NCBI GenBank assembly: GCA_913055905.1
Contig: CAJXLB010000009.1
Location: 1 to 64,000 of the forward strand
Origin: an uncultured Winogradskyella sp.
Lineage (GTDB): Bacteria; Bacteroidota; Bacteroidia; Flavobacteriales; Flavobacteriaceae
DNA length: 64,000 nucleotides
Direction of reading: 5' to 3'
Of this stretch, positions 44,432-52,744 are shown piece by piece (positions within the stretch are counted from its first letter, which is position 1; every line of letters starts with the position of its first letter). The notes under the pieces were generated by a model. That model had not been told where the DNA came from, did no database searches, and was given only the letters and a program-made list of their open reading frames with translations. Both the position numbers and the translations under genes were made by a program.

Positions 44432-45150
44432 AGACTGGCTAGGAAAATCTCGGAGTCGTAATAAGGTGTTGTATTAAAAAATGGCGACTCTACTGCTGAT
44501 GAAAAATTGGGATTTATTCTTTTAAACCTTAAAAATCTAGTGGTATCATAAACTTCCCAGATGGTAAGTTTATTTAATTTTCCTTTTACAGATTTTACTT
44601 CCAATTTGTTTTTAGCTACCATTTTGTCCACTAAGGTTTTACTGGCAAATCGCAGGGTTTTGTAAGAGGAATTACCATTACTGATAATATATTCTACCCA
44701 ATACGACTTTACGCTTTTTTCGGGTTTTGGTGCCTCACGTTCCGAAAGATCAATAACATTTGAAGGTTCTGTTGTGTTCTCTGTGTCAATAAAAGATTCA
44801 GCTTCTGCGATTTCAGTGAGTTCATCTCCTTCCGATTGCCTTATGATGGTGAGAATAATGCGTTTGTCCTTGAGCACAACTTCTACAATGAGCTTTCCCA
44901 GTGGTAATTGGTTAAGTGGAACGTTAACCATTTTATTCTCCACTTCAATATGTTTTGAAAAGGAATGGTTATAAATTTCTAGCTTGTGTATGGTCCGAGA
45001 TGCTTCCAGCACAAGTGTATCCTTGGAAGCGTTTAAATCGTGTTTGAGCTCCTTGGCCCTTAAATTCACATTTTTTATCAGTAGGTTGGTTTGCCCATAA
45101 GTGATTGTAGAGGTCAATATCAAAAAGGTGGTGATAAAAATAATTTTCAT
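44428..45150 (-). CDS. secreted hypothetical protein
   Basis: A 240-residue protein with signal peptide (to TYGQ, residue 20). A strand-rich N-terminal part (about 22-105) is followed by an acidic linker (EIAEAESFIDTENTTEPSN) and a second folded part (about 145-240). No domain recognised. Its end overlaps gldC by 4 bases. The 194-base gap on its upstream side holds only a weak GTACT-A-AGTAC palindrome (45299-45309). Confidence 0.75.
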   Translation of the reverse strand: MKIIFITTFLILTSTITYGQTNLLIKNVNLRAKELKHDLNASKDTLVLEASRTIHKLEIYNHSFSKHIEVENKMVNVPLNQLPLGKLIVEVVLKDKRIILTIIRQSEGDELTEIAEAESFIDTENTTEPSNVIDLSEREAPKPEKSVKSYWVEYIISNGNSSYKTLRFASKTLVDKMVAKNKLEVKSVKGKLNKLTIWEVYDTTRFLRFKRINPNFSSAVESPFFNTTPYYDSEIFLASL

Positions 45151-45344
45151 GTCAATACAATTTATAGGGCATTAAATCGACTGTATTTTTGATGATAATA
45201 AAGCTAAGGGAGTTTTTTAAACTTTTAATAAAAGCGGGTTAAGATGCCGTTAAATTAGACAAGTTGGCGATAAAAGACTGAAAATCATAAATGAAAATGT
45301 ACTAAGTACCGTTTTAGGAAGAAGGTATTTTGTTAAATTAGCGC

Positions 45345-45965
45345 ATGAGGAATTTTTTATTAGGTGTTTTAATTACGGTTGTGATTGTGCTGGTGTTCCG
45401 GCAATGTAGCTCTAAACAAGATATCACTGTTAGGGAATCTTCAGAGCTCATTGAAAAGCAGTTGAATCAAGTTAGCAAATTGGTGGTGACCGAAGGTCAT
45501 TTTACAGAGGTTTTTAATTACCAGGATTCCAAAGCCATTTTTGGAGCATATTACAAGGCCAATAAGAAAGCCTTAGTTGTGGTGAATGCTAAGGTTGATG
45601 TACGCTATGATTTAAGTGAGTTAAAGTACCAGGTCAATGAGGACGAAAAAACCATCGAAATTTTGGCCATACCAGAAGAGGAAATAACCATCTCGCCCGA
45701 GCTTGAGTACTATGACATTCAAGCCGATTATTTCAATCCTTTCGAAGCTGAGGATTACAATGCTATTGCTAAAGCTGTAAAAGCTAAAATAAAGGCAAAA
45801 ATTGACAGCTCTTCATTAAAATCCAATGCAAAGAATAGGCTCATAAGCGAATTGGCCAAATTTTATATTTTAACCGAATCTTTTGGCTGGACACTCAAAT
45901 ACCAATCCCAGCCAGTTAGTAGCGAAGGTGATCTCAGTGATATGGTGCTAAAGAGCCGCTTTTAA
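45345..45965 (+). CDS. DUF4230 family membrane-anchored protein
   Basis: A 206-residue protein with a single N-terminal hydrophobic segment (about 4-19) followed by QCSSKQ; the Cys could be a lipidation site, but the segment also works as a membrane anchor. The body (VSKLVVTEGHFTEVFNYQDSK, KKALVVVNAKVDVRYDLSEL) matches DUF4230 as I know it. Function unknown. Overlaps the convergent rhodanese gene by 18 bases. Confidence 0.8.
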   Translation: MRNFLLGVLITVVIVLVFRQCSSKQDITVRESSELIEKQLNQVSKLVVTEGHFTEVFNYQDSKAIFGAYYKANKKALVVVNAKVDVRYDLSELKYQVNEDEKTIEILAIPEEEITISPELEYYDIQADYFNPFEAEDYNAIAKAVKAKIKAKIDSSSLKSNAKNRLISELAKFYILTESFGWTLKYQSQPVSSEGDLSDMVLKSRF

Positions 45966-46253
45966 TTTTCCTATTCCGCCACCGTTGATGGCATCTATGC
46001 CATTCGATTTTAAAAAACTAGCCGCTTTTCCAGAACGCATACCGCTTGCACAATAAGCAATAACAGGCTTCTTCAATACTTTAACCTCGTCAACACGATA
46101 TTCCAGTTCATTCAATGGAATGTGAAGGGCGGATGCAATATGGTTTGATTGATATTCACTATCTGTGCGGACATCCAAAATGACCGCATTTTTCTGAAGA
46201 TATTCTTGAATTTGATGGGTGGTATTCCCAGTTAAAAAATCTAATAATCCCAT
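45948..46253 (-). CDS. rhodanese-like domain protein
   Basis: A 101-residue single rhodanese domain. VILDVRTDSEYQSNHIASALHIPL and the active-site loop YCASGMRSGKA with Cys near residue 69. Known family chemistry: transfer of sulfane sulfur through a cysteine persulfide. No signal peptide. Overlaps the convergent DUF4230 gene by 18 bases. Confidence 0.92.
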   Translation of the reverse strand: MGLLDFLTGNTTHQIQEYLQKNAVILDVRTDSEYQSNHIASALHIPLNELEYRVDEVKVLKKPVIAYCASGMRSGKAASFLKSNGIDAINGGGIGKLKAAL

Positions 46254-46429
46254 AATCTAAATTTTGGGTAAAGATCAATAATTCTCACTTTAGTAATGGT
46301 ATCAAATGTTACAAAACAAAAATAGATTTAGAAAGACTTAAAAATTGAAAAGAGGTTCGATACTTTATCACGTTTTAAAGTGCAGAAATAAGAGTGGATT
46401 TAAAGCATTTTTATATATTCATCCCGTCA

Positions 46430-46999
46430 ATGAAAAAAGAAACACGAAAAGAAGAAATTATTAGAGTTGCAGCTCAACTTTTCAAGCAGAAAGGCTATAG
46501 TGCTGTAACAATGCGCGATTTGGCCAAAGCCATGGACATGCAGGCGGCGAGTTTGTACAATCATATAAATTCAAAACAAGCTATTTTACAAGACATCATA
46601 TTGGAAATTGCCGAAGCGTTCACAGAGGGAATGAACGTTGTGATTTCAGAATCGAATTCTTCTGTGGAAAAGTTAAATGCTCTTATCGCACTCCACGTAA
46701 GAATAGCCATTAACAATCCAGAAGGCCTTGCTGCCCTCAATACCGATTGGATGCATCTCGAAGAAAAGCTCGATTACTATTTGCAGTTGCGCAATGACTA
46801 TGAAAATAATTTTAGAGCCATCATCGTAGAGGGAATTAAAAACGACGAACTAAAACCTGTGGATGTCGAGGTCATTTTGTTTTCCATGCTTTCCACGTTA
46901 AGGTCCTTATACCTCTGGATTCCAAAAAAAGATGCCATTAAGCGACAACAACTGCTAGAAGATTTAACAACGGTCCTCATCCAAGGAATTAACAAATAG
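46430..46999 (+). CDS. TetR-family regulator, probable phenylacetate (PaaR-type) repressor
   Basis: A 189-residue regulator. N-terminal TetR helix-turn-helix (about 5-52: RKEEIIRVAAQLFKQKGYSAVTMRDLAKAMDMQAASLYNHINSKQAIL) and an all-alpha effector domain. I use the ATG at 46430 (MKKETRKEE). It directly precedes the phenylacetate operon, with a palindrome resembling PaaR sites in between. The likely effector is phenylacetyl-CoA, by analogy with Thermus PaaR (inference). Confidence 0.85.
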   Translation: MKKETRKEEIIRVAAQLFKQKGYSAVTMRDLAKAMDMQAASLYNHINSKQAILQDIILEIAEAFTEGMNVVISESNSSVEKLNALIALHVRIAINNPEGLAALNTDWMHLEEKLDYYLQLRNDYENNFRAIIVEGIKNDELKPVDVEVILFSMLSTLRSLYLWIPKKDAIKRQQLLEDLTTVLIQGINK

Positions 47000-47015
47000 T
47001 TTAGAATATATTTTT

Positions 47016-47047
47016 TAAATTTGTAACTAACTAACGATTGTTAGTTA
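47016..47047 (+). promoter_or_regulatory. paa operon promoter and TetR-type operator
   Basis: TAAATTTG (47016-47023) matches the -7 element exactly. Directly after it, at the expected start of transcription, lies TAACTAAC (47028-47035), spacer GATT, GTTAGTTA (47040-47047), a perfect 8-bp-arm palindrome, preceded by a further TAAC. The core CTAACGATTGTTAG fits, with one mismatch, the Thermus PaaR consensus CNAACGNNCGTTNG as I recall it. A bound repressor would block initiation. Confidence 0.72.
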
Positions 47048-47109
47048 ATGGAACAAGTATTGTTTTAGGCACTTTAGTCAAATAAACAATCTGCAAGAAA
47101 AACTATAGA

Positions 47110-48183
47110 ATGGCCCAGTTTTATAACCTGAAAGTAAAGGACATTTATAAGGAAACTGACGATTGTTCGGTAATAACCTTTGATGTACCAGAGCATCTAG
47201 TAAAAGAATTTGATTTTAGTCAGGGGCAACACCTCACTTTAAAGGCCGAAATTGATGGTGAAGATGTTCGTAGGTCCTACTCTCTATGTTCTAGTCCTGT
47301 GGAAAACAAATGGCAAGTTGCTGTAAAGCAAATTCCTGGTGGTAAATTTTCAACCTTTGTAAATGAAGAGCTAAAAGCAGGGCAAGCGTTAGAAGTGATG
47401 GCACCGAGTGGTACTTTCGGTGTAGATGTTAATGCAGAAGCCTCAAAGAATTACTTGTTTTTTGCAGCCGGTAGCGGGATTACACCTGTCATTTCCATGA
47501 TTAAAACCCATTTAAAACAAGAGCCTAATTCAACATGTAAGCTGTTTTATGTGAATAAAACGGCAAAATCCATTATCTTTAAAGAAGAGTTAGAGCAACT
47601 TAGAAATACATACTTTGGCCGTTTAGAGATTTATTATTTCCTAACTCAGGAAAAACGGGATATAGAATTGTTTAATGGTCGGTTTGATGACGATAAGATG
47701 AAAACGCTTACTAAGGTTTTTATCGACATTCCCGATACGAGTGAAGTCTTTCTATGCGGACCTGAAAAAATGGTAAACTACGTCAGCAATTATCTCGTTG
47801 AAGCTGGCCTGCCCAAGGAACTTGTGCATTTCGAGTTGTTTGTAACAGGTTTGTCCGAAGAGGATATAAAGCGACAAGAGCGCTTGGCCCAACAAAATGT
47901 AGAAGGTGTTGAAATTACCATAATTGACGGTGGTAAAGAATTTAACTTTACAATGACCAAAGACTATGATAATATTTTAGATGCTGCCCTAAATGCTGGT
48001 GCCGACTTACCATTTGCCTGTAAGGGAGGCGTTTGTAGTACCTGTAAATGTAAGGTTAAATCGGGCGAAGTAGAGATGAAAATCAATTACGCTTTAGAGA
48101 AAGAGGAAATTGACCAACATTTAGTATTGAGCTGCCAAGCCGTACCAACGACCGATAAAGTGGTTGTAGATTTTGATGTTTAA
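47110..48183 (+). CDS. paaE: phenylacetyl-CoA epoxidase reductase subunit
   Basis: A 357-residue electron-transfer protein: FAD/NAD(P)H ferredoxin-reductase domains (about 1-240: RRSYSLCSSP near 57, FAAGSGITPVISM near 118, FLCGPEKMVNY near 216) and a C-terminal plant-type 2Fe-2S domain (about 265-357: CKGGVCSTCKCKV and a later Cys). Passes electrons from NAD(P)H to the PaaA di-iron site. First gene of the operon, after the TetR operator. Confidence 0.95.
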   Translation: MAQFYNLKVKDIYKETDDCSVITFDVPEHLVKEFDFSQGQHLTLKAEIDGEDVRRSYSLCSSPVENKWQVAVKQIPGGKFSTFVNEELKAGQALEVMAPSGTFGVDVNAEASKNYLFFAAGSGITPVISMIKTHLKQEPNSTCKLFYVNKTAKSIIFKEELEQLRNTYFGRLEIYYFLTQEKRDIELFNGRFDDDKMKTLTKVFIDIPDTSEVFLCGPEKMVNYVSNYLVEAGLPKELVHFELFVTGLSEEDIKRQERLAQQNVEGVEITIIDGGKEFNFTMTKDYDNILDAALNAGADLPFACKGGVCSTCKCKVKSGEVEMKINYALEKEEIDQHLVLSCQAVPTTDKVVVDFDV

Positions 48184-48196
48184 TGAACAAAACAAT

Positions 48197-48218
48197 ATCC
48201 TGAGCGTAGCCTTGGGAT
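48197..48218. repeat. small hairpin between paaE and paaA
   Basis: ATCCTGAG (48197-48204) pairs with CTTGGGAT (48211-48218) with two G-T wobbles, loop CGTAGC. No T-run follows. Similar small GC-rich hairpins occur in other gaps of this operon. Confidence 0.55.
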
Positions 48219-48284
48219 TTTGAGATATAGAAAAAGAAAAATAAAGGCAGTGGGTTTATAGCCAACTGTTAAAAGATTGAAATT

Positions 48285-49241
48285 ATGAGTGAAAATCAGA
48301 TTAAGAATTTAGAAACGGAATTTGAAGCCCGCATAGCGCGCGATGAAAAGATTGAGCCTAAAGATTGGATGCCAGAGAAATACAGGCAAACACACATACG
48401 GCAAATTTCGCAACATGCGCATTCGGAAATCGTGGGAATGTTGCCTGAGGGTAATTGGATTACCAGAGCACCGTCCCTAAGACGTAAGGTGGCTTTATTA
48501 GCAAAAGTTCAGGACGAAGCTGGGCACGGTTTGTATCTATATAGCGCTTGCGAAACTTTGGGTATATCCAGAGAAGAGTTATATGAGCAGTTGCACACAG
48601 GTAAGGCTAAATATTCCAGTATTTTTAATTACCCAACAATCACTTGGGCAGATATGGGTGCCATAGGCTGGTTGGTAGATGGTGCTGCCATTATTAATCA
48701 AGTGCCATTATGTAATACATCCTATGGTCCTTACGCACGTGCTATGATTCGTGTGTGTAAGGAGGAAAGTTTTCACCAAAGACAGGGTTATGAAATAATG
48801 ATGACCTTGGCAAATGGAACACCAGAGCAAAAAGAAATGGCTCAGGATGCTTTAAATCGTTGGTGGTGGCCATCCTTAATGATGTTCGGGCCAACTGATG
48901 CAGAGTCTGTTCATACGGCACAATCCATGAAATGGAAATTAAAGCGTAAAACTAATGATGAACTGCGCCAGCAGTTTGTAGATCAAACCGTTCCACAGGC
49001 GGAATTAATAGGTCTTACCATTCCTGATCCAGATTTAAAGTGGAACGAGGAACGCCAATCTTATGATTTTGGTCCTATCGATTGGGATGAATTCTGGCAA
49101 GTGGTTAAGGGTCATGGACCAATGAATAAGGAGCGTATGAAGGCGAGAGTTTCGGCATGGGAAAATGGAGCTTGGGTTAGAGATGCTGCCGTAGCTTATG
49201 CAGAAAAGAAAAAAGAATACAAATCTAAAGAAGCAGTATAA
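48285..49241 (+). CDS. paaA: phenylacetyl-CoA epoxidase catalytic subunit
   Basis: A 318-residue di-iron subunit that epoxidises the aromatic ring of phenylacetyl-CoA. Carboxylate-bridge motifs DEAGHG (about 85-90) and EESFHQRQG (about 165-173) supply iron ligands. Also typical: [31 protein letters not shown] and the [12 protein letters not shown] segment. Overlaps paaB by one base. Confidence 0.97.
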   Translation: MSENQIKNLETEFEARIARDEKIEPKDWMPEKYRQTHIRQISQHAHSEIVGMLPEGNWITRAPSLRRKVALLAKVQDEAGHGLYLYSACETLGISREELYEQLHTGKAKYSSIFNYPTITWADMGAIGWLVDGAAIINQVPLCNTSYGPYARAMIRVCKEESFHQRQGYEIMMTLANGTPEQKEMAQDALNRWWWPSLMMFGPTDAESVHTAQSMKWKLKRKTNDELRQQFVDQTVPQAELIGLTIPDPDLKWNEERQSYDFGPIDWDEFWQVVKGHGPMNKERMKARVSAWENGAWVRDAAVAYAEKKKEYKSKEAV

Positions 49242-49525
49242 TGAGTAAGAATTGGCCACTTTGGGAAGTTTTCGTAAGAAGTAAAAATGGATTGGAACAT
49301 CGCCATTTCGGAAGTTTGCACGCTGCAGATGCGGAAATGGCACTGGAAAATGCAAGAGATGTCTACACCAGAAGAAACGAGGGCGTTAGCATTTGGGTGG
49401 TGGAATCCAAGTATATCACAGCTTCAAATCCCGTAGATAATGGAGAGCTATTTGAACCTGCACAAGATAAGGTTTATCGTCACCCAACATTTTACGACAT
49501 ACCAGACGAAATAAAACACATGTAA
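49241..49525 (+). CDS. paaB: phenylacetyl-CoA epoxidase subunit B
   Basis: A 94-residue small subunit. WPLWEVFVRSKNGLEHRHFGSLHAADAEMALENARDVYTRR is the recognised PaaB pattern. It bridges the PaaA/PaaC complex in known enzymes. TAATG overlap with paaA. Confidence 0.97.
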   Translation: MSKNWPLWEVFVRSKNGLEHRHFGSLHAADAEMALENARDVYTRRNEGVSIWVVESKYITASNPVDNGELFEPAQDKVYRHPTFYDIPDEIKHM

Positions 49526-49544
49526 TTATATGGTGTTGTTGACT

Positions 49545-49561
49545 AGAATTGTTTCAATTCT
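49545..49561. repeat. small hairpin between paaB and paaC
   Basis: AGAATTG (49545-49551), TTT, CAATTCT (49555-49561), perfect 7-bp arms. AT-rich and without a T-run, so not a terminator. Confidence 0.45.
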
Positions 49562-49576
49562 GCAGAAATCATAACT

Positions 49577-50332
49577 ATGAAAAACAAAACTTTATATAAC
49601 TATATCCTTGGCATAGCAGATAACACCCTAATTTTAGGACAACGGCTCGGTGAATTATGCGGCCATGGCCCAAGTTTGGAAACAGACATTGCTTGTACAA
49701 ATATTTCTTTGGATTTATTAGGACAAACAAGGAGTTACTTTCAGTATGCAGCTAAAATTAAGGGTGAAGATGCCACAGAAGATAGCATTGCGTTTTTAAG
49801 AACGGAGCGACAATATGTGAATGTACTTTTGGTAGAGCAGCCAAACACGGATTTTGCTTATACGATAGGGCGTCAATTTCTTTTTGACGTTTACCACCAC
49901 TTGTTTTTACAAGGCCTCCAACAGAGCAAGGATGTCAACCTTTCGGCTATTGCAAATAAAGCTATAAAGGAAGTAGGTTACCATCAGCGCTTTTCCTCCG
50001 ACTGGGTAAAACGCTTAGGTGATGGCACTGAAGAAAGTAAGCAGCGCATGCAAAATGCCATAGATGACTTGTGGCGCTACACAGACGAATTGTTTCATAC
50101 TACAGAATCAGATGACGAGATGATTTCTGAAGGTGTTGGCGTAAACGTAAGTGAGCTCAAGGAGCCTTACTACAACAAAGTAAAACAGGTATTGGAGGAA
50201 GCTAAATTGAACGTTCCTGAATCAAAATGGTTTCAAAAAGGTGGTAAAAGAGGCATTCATACAGAACATTTAGGATATATCTTAAGCGATATGCAATACA
50301 TGCAGCGTACCTATCCAAATATGACGTGGTAA
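49577..50332 (+). CDS. paaC: phenylacetyl-CoA epoxidase structural subunit
   Basis: A 251-residue ferritin-like, non-catalytic partner of PaaA. DNTLILGQRLGELCGHGPSLETDIACTNISLDLLGQ near the N-terminus and EVGYHQRFSSDWVKRLGDGT near 136 match PaaC. Followed one base later by paaD. Confidence 0.96.
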   Translation: MKNKTLYNYILGIADNTLILGQRLGELCGHGPSLETDIACTNISLDLLGQTRSYFQYAAKIKGEDATEDSIAFLRTERQYVNVLLVEQPNTDFAYTIGRQFLFDVYHHLFLQGLQQSKDVNLSAIANKAIKEVGYHQRFSSDWVKRLGDGTEESKQRMQNAIDDLWRYTDELFHTTESDDEMISEGVGVNVSELKEPYYNKVKQVLEEAKLNVPESKWFQKGGKRGIHTEHLGYILSDMQYMQRTYPNMTW

Positions 50333-50333
50333 T

Positions 50334-50837
50334 ATGACAGTAGTGCAAGGTGTAAACATAGATGATGTGTTATTTCCAATTTTGGAGCAAGTGTCAGATC
50401 CTGAGATTCCAGTCTTGTCTATTCTAGAAATGGGAGTCGTAAGGTCGGCGATTGTAAAAGGAAATCATGTAAAGGTCAAAATAACGCCTACCTACAGTGG
50501 TTGCCCTGCAATGGATGTCATTGGTGATGATATAAAAAAAGCACTTCAAGATCATGGCTACACTTCAGACGTTGAACTTGTGCTCTCACCAGCATGGACT
50601 ACAGATTGGATTACACCTAAAGGACGAAAGGCATTGGAAGATTACGGCATTGCCGCTCCCTTAGAAGCCGAAGCTGATAAAGAAGTGCTCTTAAAAGGCA
50701 AGCGCTTGGTAAAATGTCCGCAGTGCGGTTCTACCAACACGCGAATGGTGAGTCAATTCGGCTCAACGGCCTGCAAAGCACAGTTTCAGTGCGATGATTG
50801 TCAAGAACCCTTTGATTATTTTAAATGTCTAAAATGA
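50334..50837 (+). CDS. paaD: phenylacetate degradation protein PaaD (iron-sulfur assembly)
   Basis: A 167-residue protein: N-terminal DUF59/MIP18-like domain (about 10-85, DPEIPVLSILEMGVVRSA, TPTYSGCPAMDVI) and a C-terminal zinc-ribbon-like part (CPQCGS … CDDCQEPFDYFKC, about 124-165). In known systems it supports assembly of the epoxidase metal centre. Also called PaaJ in some nomenclature. Confidence 0.93.
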   Translation: MTVVQGVNIDDVLFPILEQVSDPEIPVLSILEMGVVRSAIVKGNHVKVKITPTYSGCPAMDVIGDDIKKALQDHGYTSDVELVLSPAWTTDWITPKGRKALEDYGIAAPLEAEADKEVLLKGKRLVKCPQCGSTNTRMVSQFGSTACKAQFQCDDCQEPFDYFKCLK

Positions 50838-50895
50838 CAAAATAGTGTTGTCTCGTCCATGGTTTAGGGCTAACAATTGGTAAAAAGAAACATAA

Positions 50896-51678
50896 ATGAG
50901 CAATTTTATAGAGTCAAAAGTTGAAAATCTTGTCGCATACATCAACCTTAACAGACCAGAGGTTTTCAACAGTTTTAATAGGGAAATGGCGCTAGCACTG
51001 CAAGGTGTTTTGGATGAATGTGAGTCCAACCCAGACGTTCGGGCCATAGTCTTAACAGGTAATGGTAAAGCATTCTGTGCTGGGCAAGACCTTAAGGAAG
51101 TCACTGACCCTGAATTAAATCCTGGATTCAAAAGAATACTGGAAGAACACTATAATCCTATTATTCTCAAAATCCGAAATTTAAAAAAGCCGGTAATTGC
51201 AGCCGTGAATGGCGTGGCTGCTGGTGCAGGTGCCAATATTGCTTTGGCTTGCGACATAGTAATTGCCCATGAAACGGTAAACTTTATTCAAGCGTTTAGT
51301 CTTATAGGGTTGATTCCAGATAGTGGCGGAACATACATTTTACCAAGATTAATTGGTTATCAAAAGGCAACGGCTCTAGCCATGTTGGGCGATAAAGTCA
51401 GTGCAAAGGAAGCTGAACAAATGGGTATGATTTACAAATGTGTATCCCAAGAGGAGTTTGAAGCAACAGTCCATAAATTGGCTATCAAACTTGCCAAAAT
51501 GCCAACAAAAGCGCTGGGCATGATTAAAACCTTATTCAATGCCTCAATGACGAATTCCCTTGAAGAACAATTGGCCATGGAGTCTAAATACCAGATAGAA
51601 GCAGCTCAGTCAGAAGATTATAAGGAAGGCGTGGCCGCTTTCATTGAAAAGCGTAAACCAAATTTCAAAGGCAACTAA
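50896..51678 (+). CDS. paaG: ring 1,2-epoxyphenylacetyl-CoA isomerase (enoyl-CoA hydratase family)
   Basis: A 260-residue crotonase-fold enzyme converting the epoxide to the oxepin. FCAGQDLKEV near 60, NGVAAGAGANIALACDIVIA near 107-126 (oxyanion hole), and GLIPDSGGTYILPRLIG near 137, closely paralleling E. coli PaaG, with the GMIYKCV and EGVAAFIEKRKPNFKG segments also matching. Followed immediately by the PLP enzyme. Confidence 0.93.
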   Translation: MSNFIESKVENLVAYINLNRPEVFNSFNREMALALQGVLDECESNPDVRAIVLTGNGKAFCAGQDLKEVTDPELNPGFKRILEEHYNPIILKIRNLKKPVIAAVNGVAAGAGANIALACDIVIAHETVNFIQAFSLIGLIPDSGGTYILPRLIGYQKATALAMLGDKVSAKEAEQMGMIYKCVSQEEFEATVHKLAIKLAKMPTKALGMIKTLFNASMTNSLEEQLAMESKYQIEAAQSEDYKEGVAAFIEKRKPNFKGN

Positions 51679-52614
51679 TTGGATAAAACTACTTTAATAG
51701 AAGCTTATAAGCGAATAAAGCCTTTTATTCATAAAACACCTGTTCTTACATCTCAACTTTTAGATCTATTAAGTGGTGCTAATCTTTATTTTAAATGCGA
51801 GAATTTCCAGAAAATGGGTGCGTTTAAAATGCGTGGTGCCGCAAATGCTATATTGTCATTATCAGATGAAGAAAGAAGCCGTGGTGTGGTAACACATTCT
51901 TCTGGTAATTTTGCACAAGCGGTTGCACTAGCAGCTAAAAATACTAACACCAAGGCATTTATTGTGATGCCAGAGAATGCGCCACAGGTAAAAAAGAATG
52001 CTGTGAGGGCTTATGGTGGTGAAATCATTGAGTGCGAATCAACGCCTCAAGCTCGTGAAGATAAAGCTGAACAGATAAAGCAGGATAAGGGAGCTACGTT
52101 TTTACATCCCTCTAATCAGGATGAAGTTATTATAGGAAATGCTACCGCGGCAATGGAACTGTTGGAAGACTATCCCAATTTGGATGTCATTCTAGCTCCT
52201 GTTGGCGGTGGAGGATTAATTGCTGGTACAGCCTTGGCGGCACACTATTTAGGGAATAACTGCAAGGTCATTGGCGGCGAGCCTATGGAAGTTGATGATG
52301 CTTACCGCTCCATGCAGTCTGGTAAAATCGAAACAAATACCTCCTTTAATACTGTGGCAGACGGTTTGAGAACGCATTTGGGAGATAGAAACTTCCCGAT
52401 AATTCAAAAGTATGTCGAAAAAATAATACGTGTAGAAGAAGACGAAATTATCCAAGCTATGCAATTGATTTGGGAACGCATGAAAATCATTATAGAGCCA
52501 TCATGCGCTGTTCCTTTTGCGGCAGTGTTAAAAAACGCCGATGAATTCAAAACTAAACAAGTAGGTATTATATTATCGGGTGGAAATGTAGACGTGACAA
52601 AACTACCATTTTAA
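51679..52614 (+). CDS. PLP-dependent threonine/serine ammonia-lyase-like enzyme
   Basis: A 311-residue fold-type II PLP enzyme. FQKMGAFKMRGAANA (about 43-57) carries the Schiff-base lysine, SSGNFAQAVA near 75, PVGGGGLIAGTA near 175 is the phosphate loop, and ends LSGGNVDV. It resembles catabolic threonine/serine dehydratases and serine racemases without an ACT domain. The start is TTG at 51679, directly touching the paaG stop. It has no known step in phenylacetate catabolism, so its presence inside the operon is odd. Confidence 0.88.
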   Translation: MDKTTLIEAYKRIKPFIHKTPVLTSQLLDLLSGANLYFKCENFQKMGAFKMRGAANAILSLSDEERSRGVVTHSSGNFAQAVALAAKNTNTKAFIVMPENAPQVKKNAVRAYGGEIIECESTPQAREDKAEQIKQDKGATFLHPSNQDEVIIGNATAAMELLEDYPNLDVILAPVGGGGLIAGTALAAHYLGNNCKVIGGEPMEVDDAYRSMQSGKIETNTSFNTVADGLRTHLGDRNFPIIQKYVEKIIRVEEDEIIQAMQLIWERMKIIIEPSCAVPFAAVLKNADEFKTKQVGIILSGGNVDVTKLPF

Positions 52615-52622
52615 TATTTTAC

Positions 52623-52645
52623 CATCCTGAATATGTATCGGGATG
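52623..52645. repeat. small hairpin after the PLP enzyme gene
   Basis: CATCCTGA (52623-52630) and TCGGGATG (52638-52645), 8 bp with one G-T wobble, 7-base loop. No T-run. Confidence 0.55.
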
Positions 52646-52720
52646 TTATAATAATTTTACTGTAAGTTCTAGTACCGTCGTAAAAAATGTAAAATTGAAA
52701 TAGAAGTTTAATTAAAAAGA

Positions 52721-52738
52721 TTCCTGCTTTCGCAGGAA
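52721..52738. repeat. REP-like palindrome before paaH
   Basis: TTCCTGC (52721-52727), TTTC, GCAGGAA (52732-52738), perfect 7-bp arms, six bases before the paaH ATG. Shares the CCTGC-TTTC-GCAGG core with the palindrome at 54685. Confidence 0.75.
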
Positions 52739-52744
52739 ATAATT

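Noticed and set aside
45299-45309. GTACT-A-AGTAC palindrome
   Set aside because: Short and isolated, with no other element placing it relative to a promoter.
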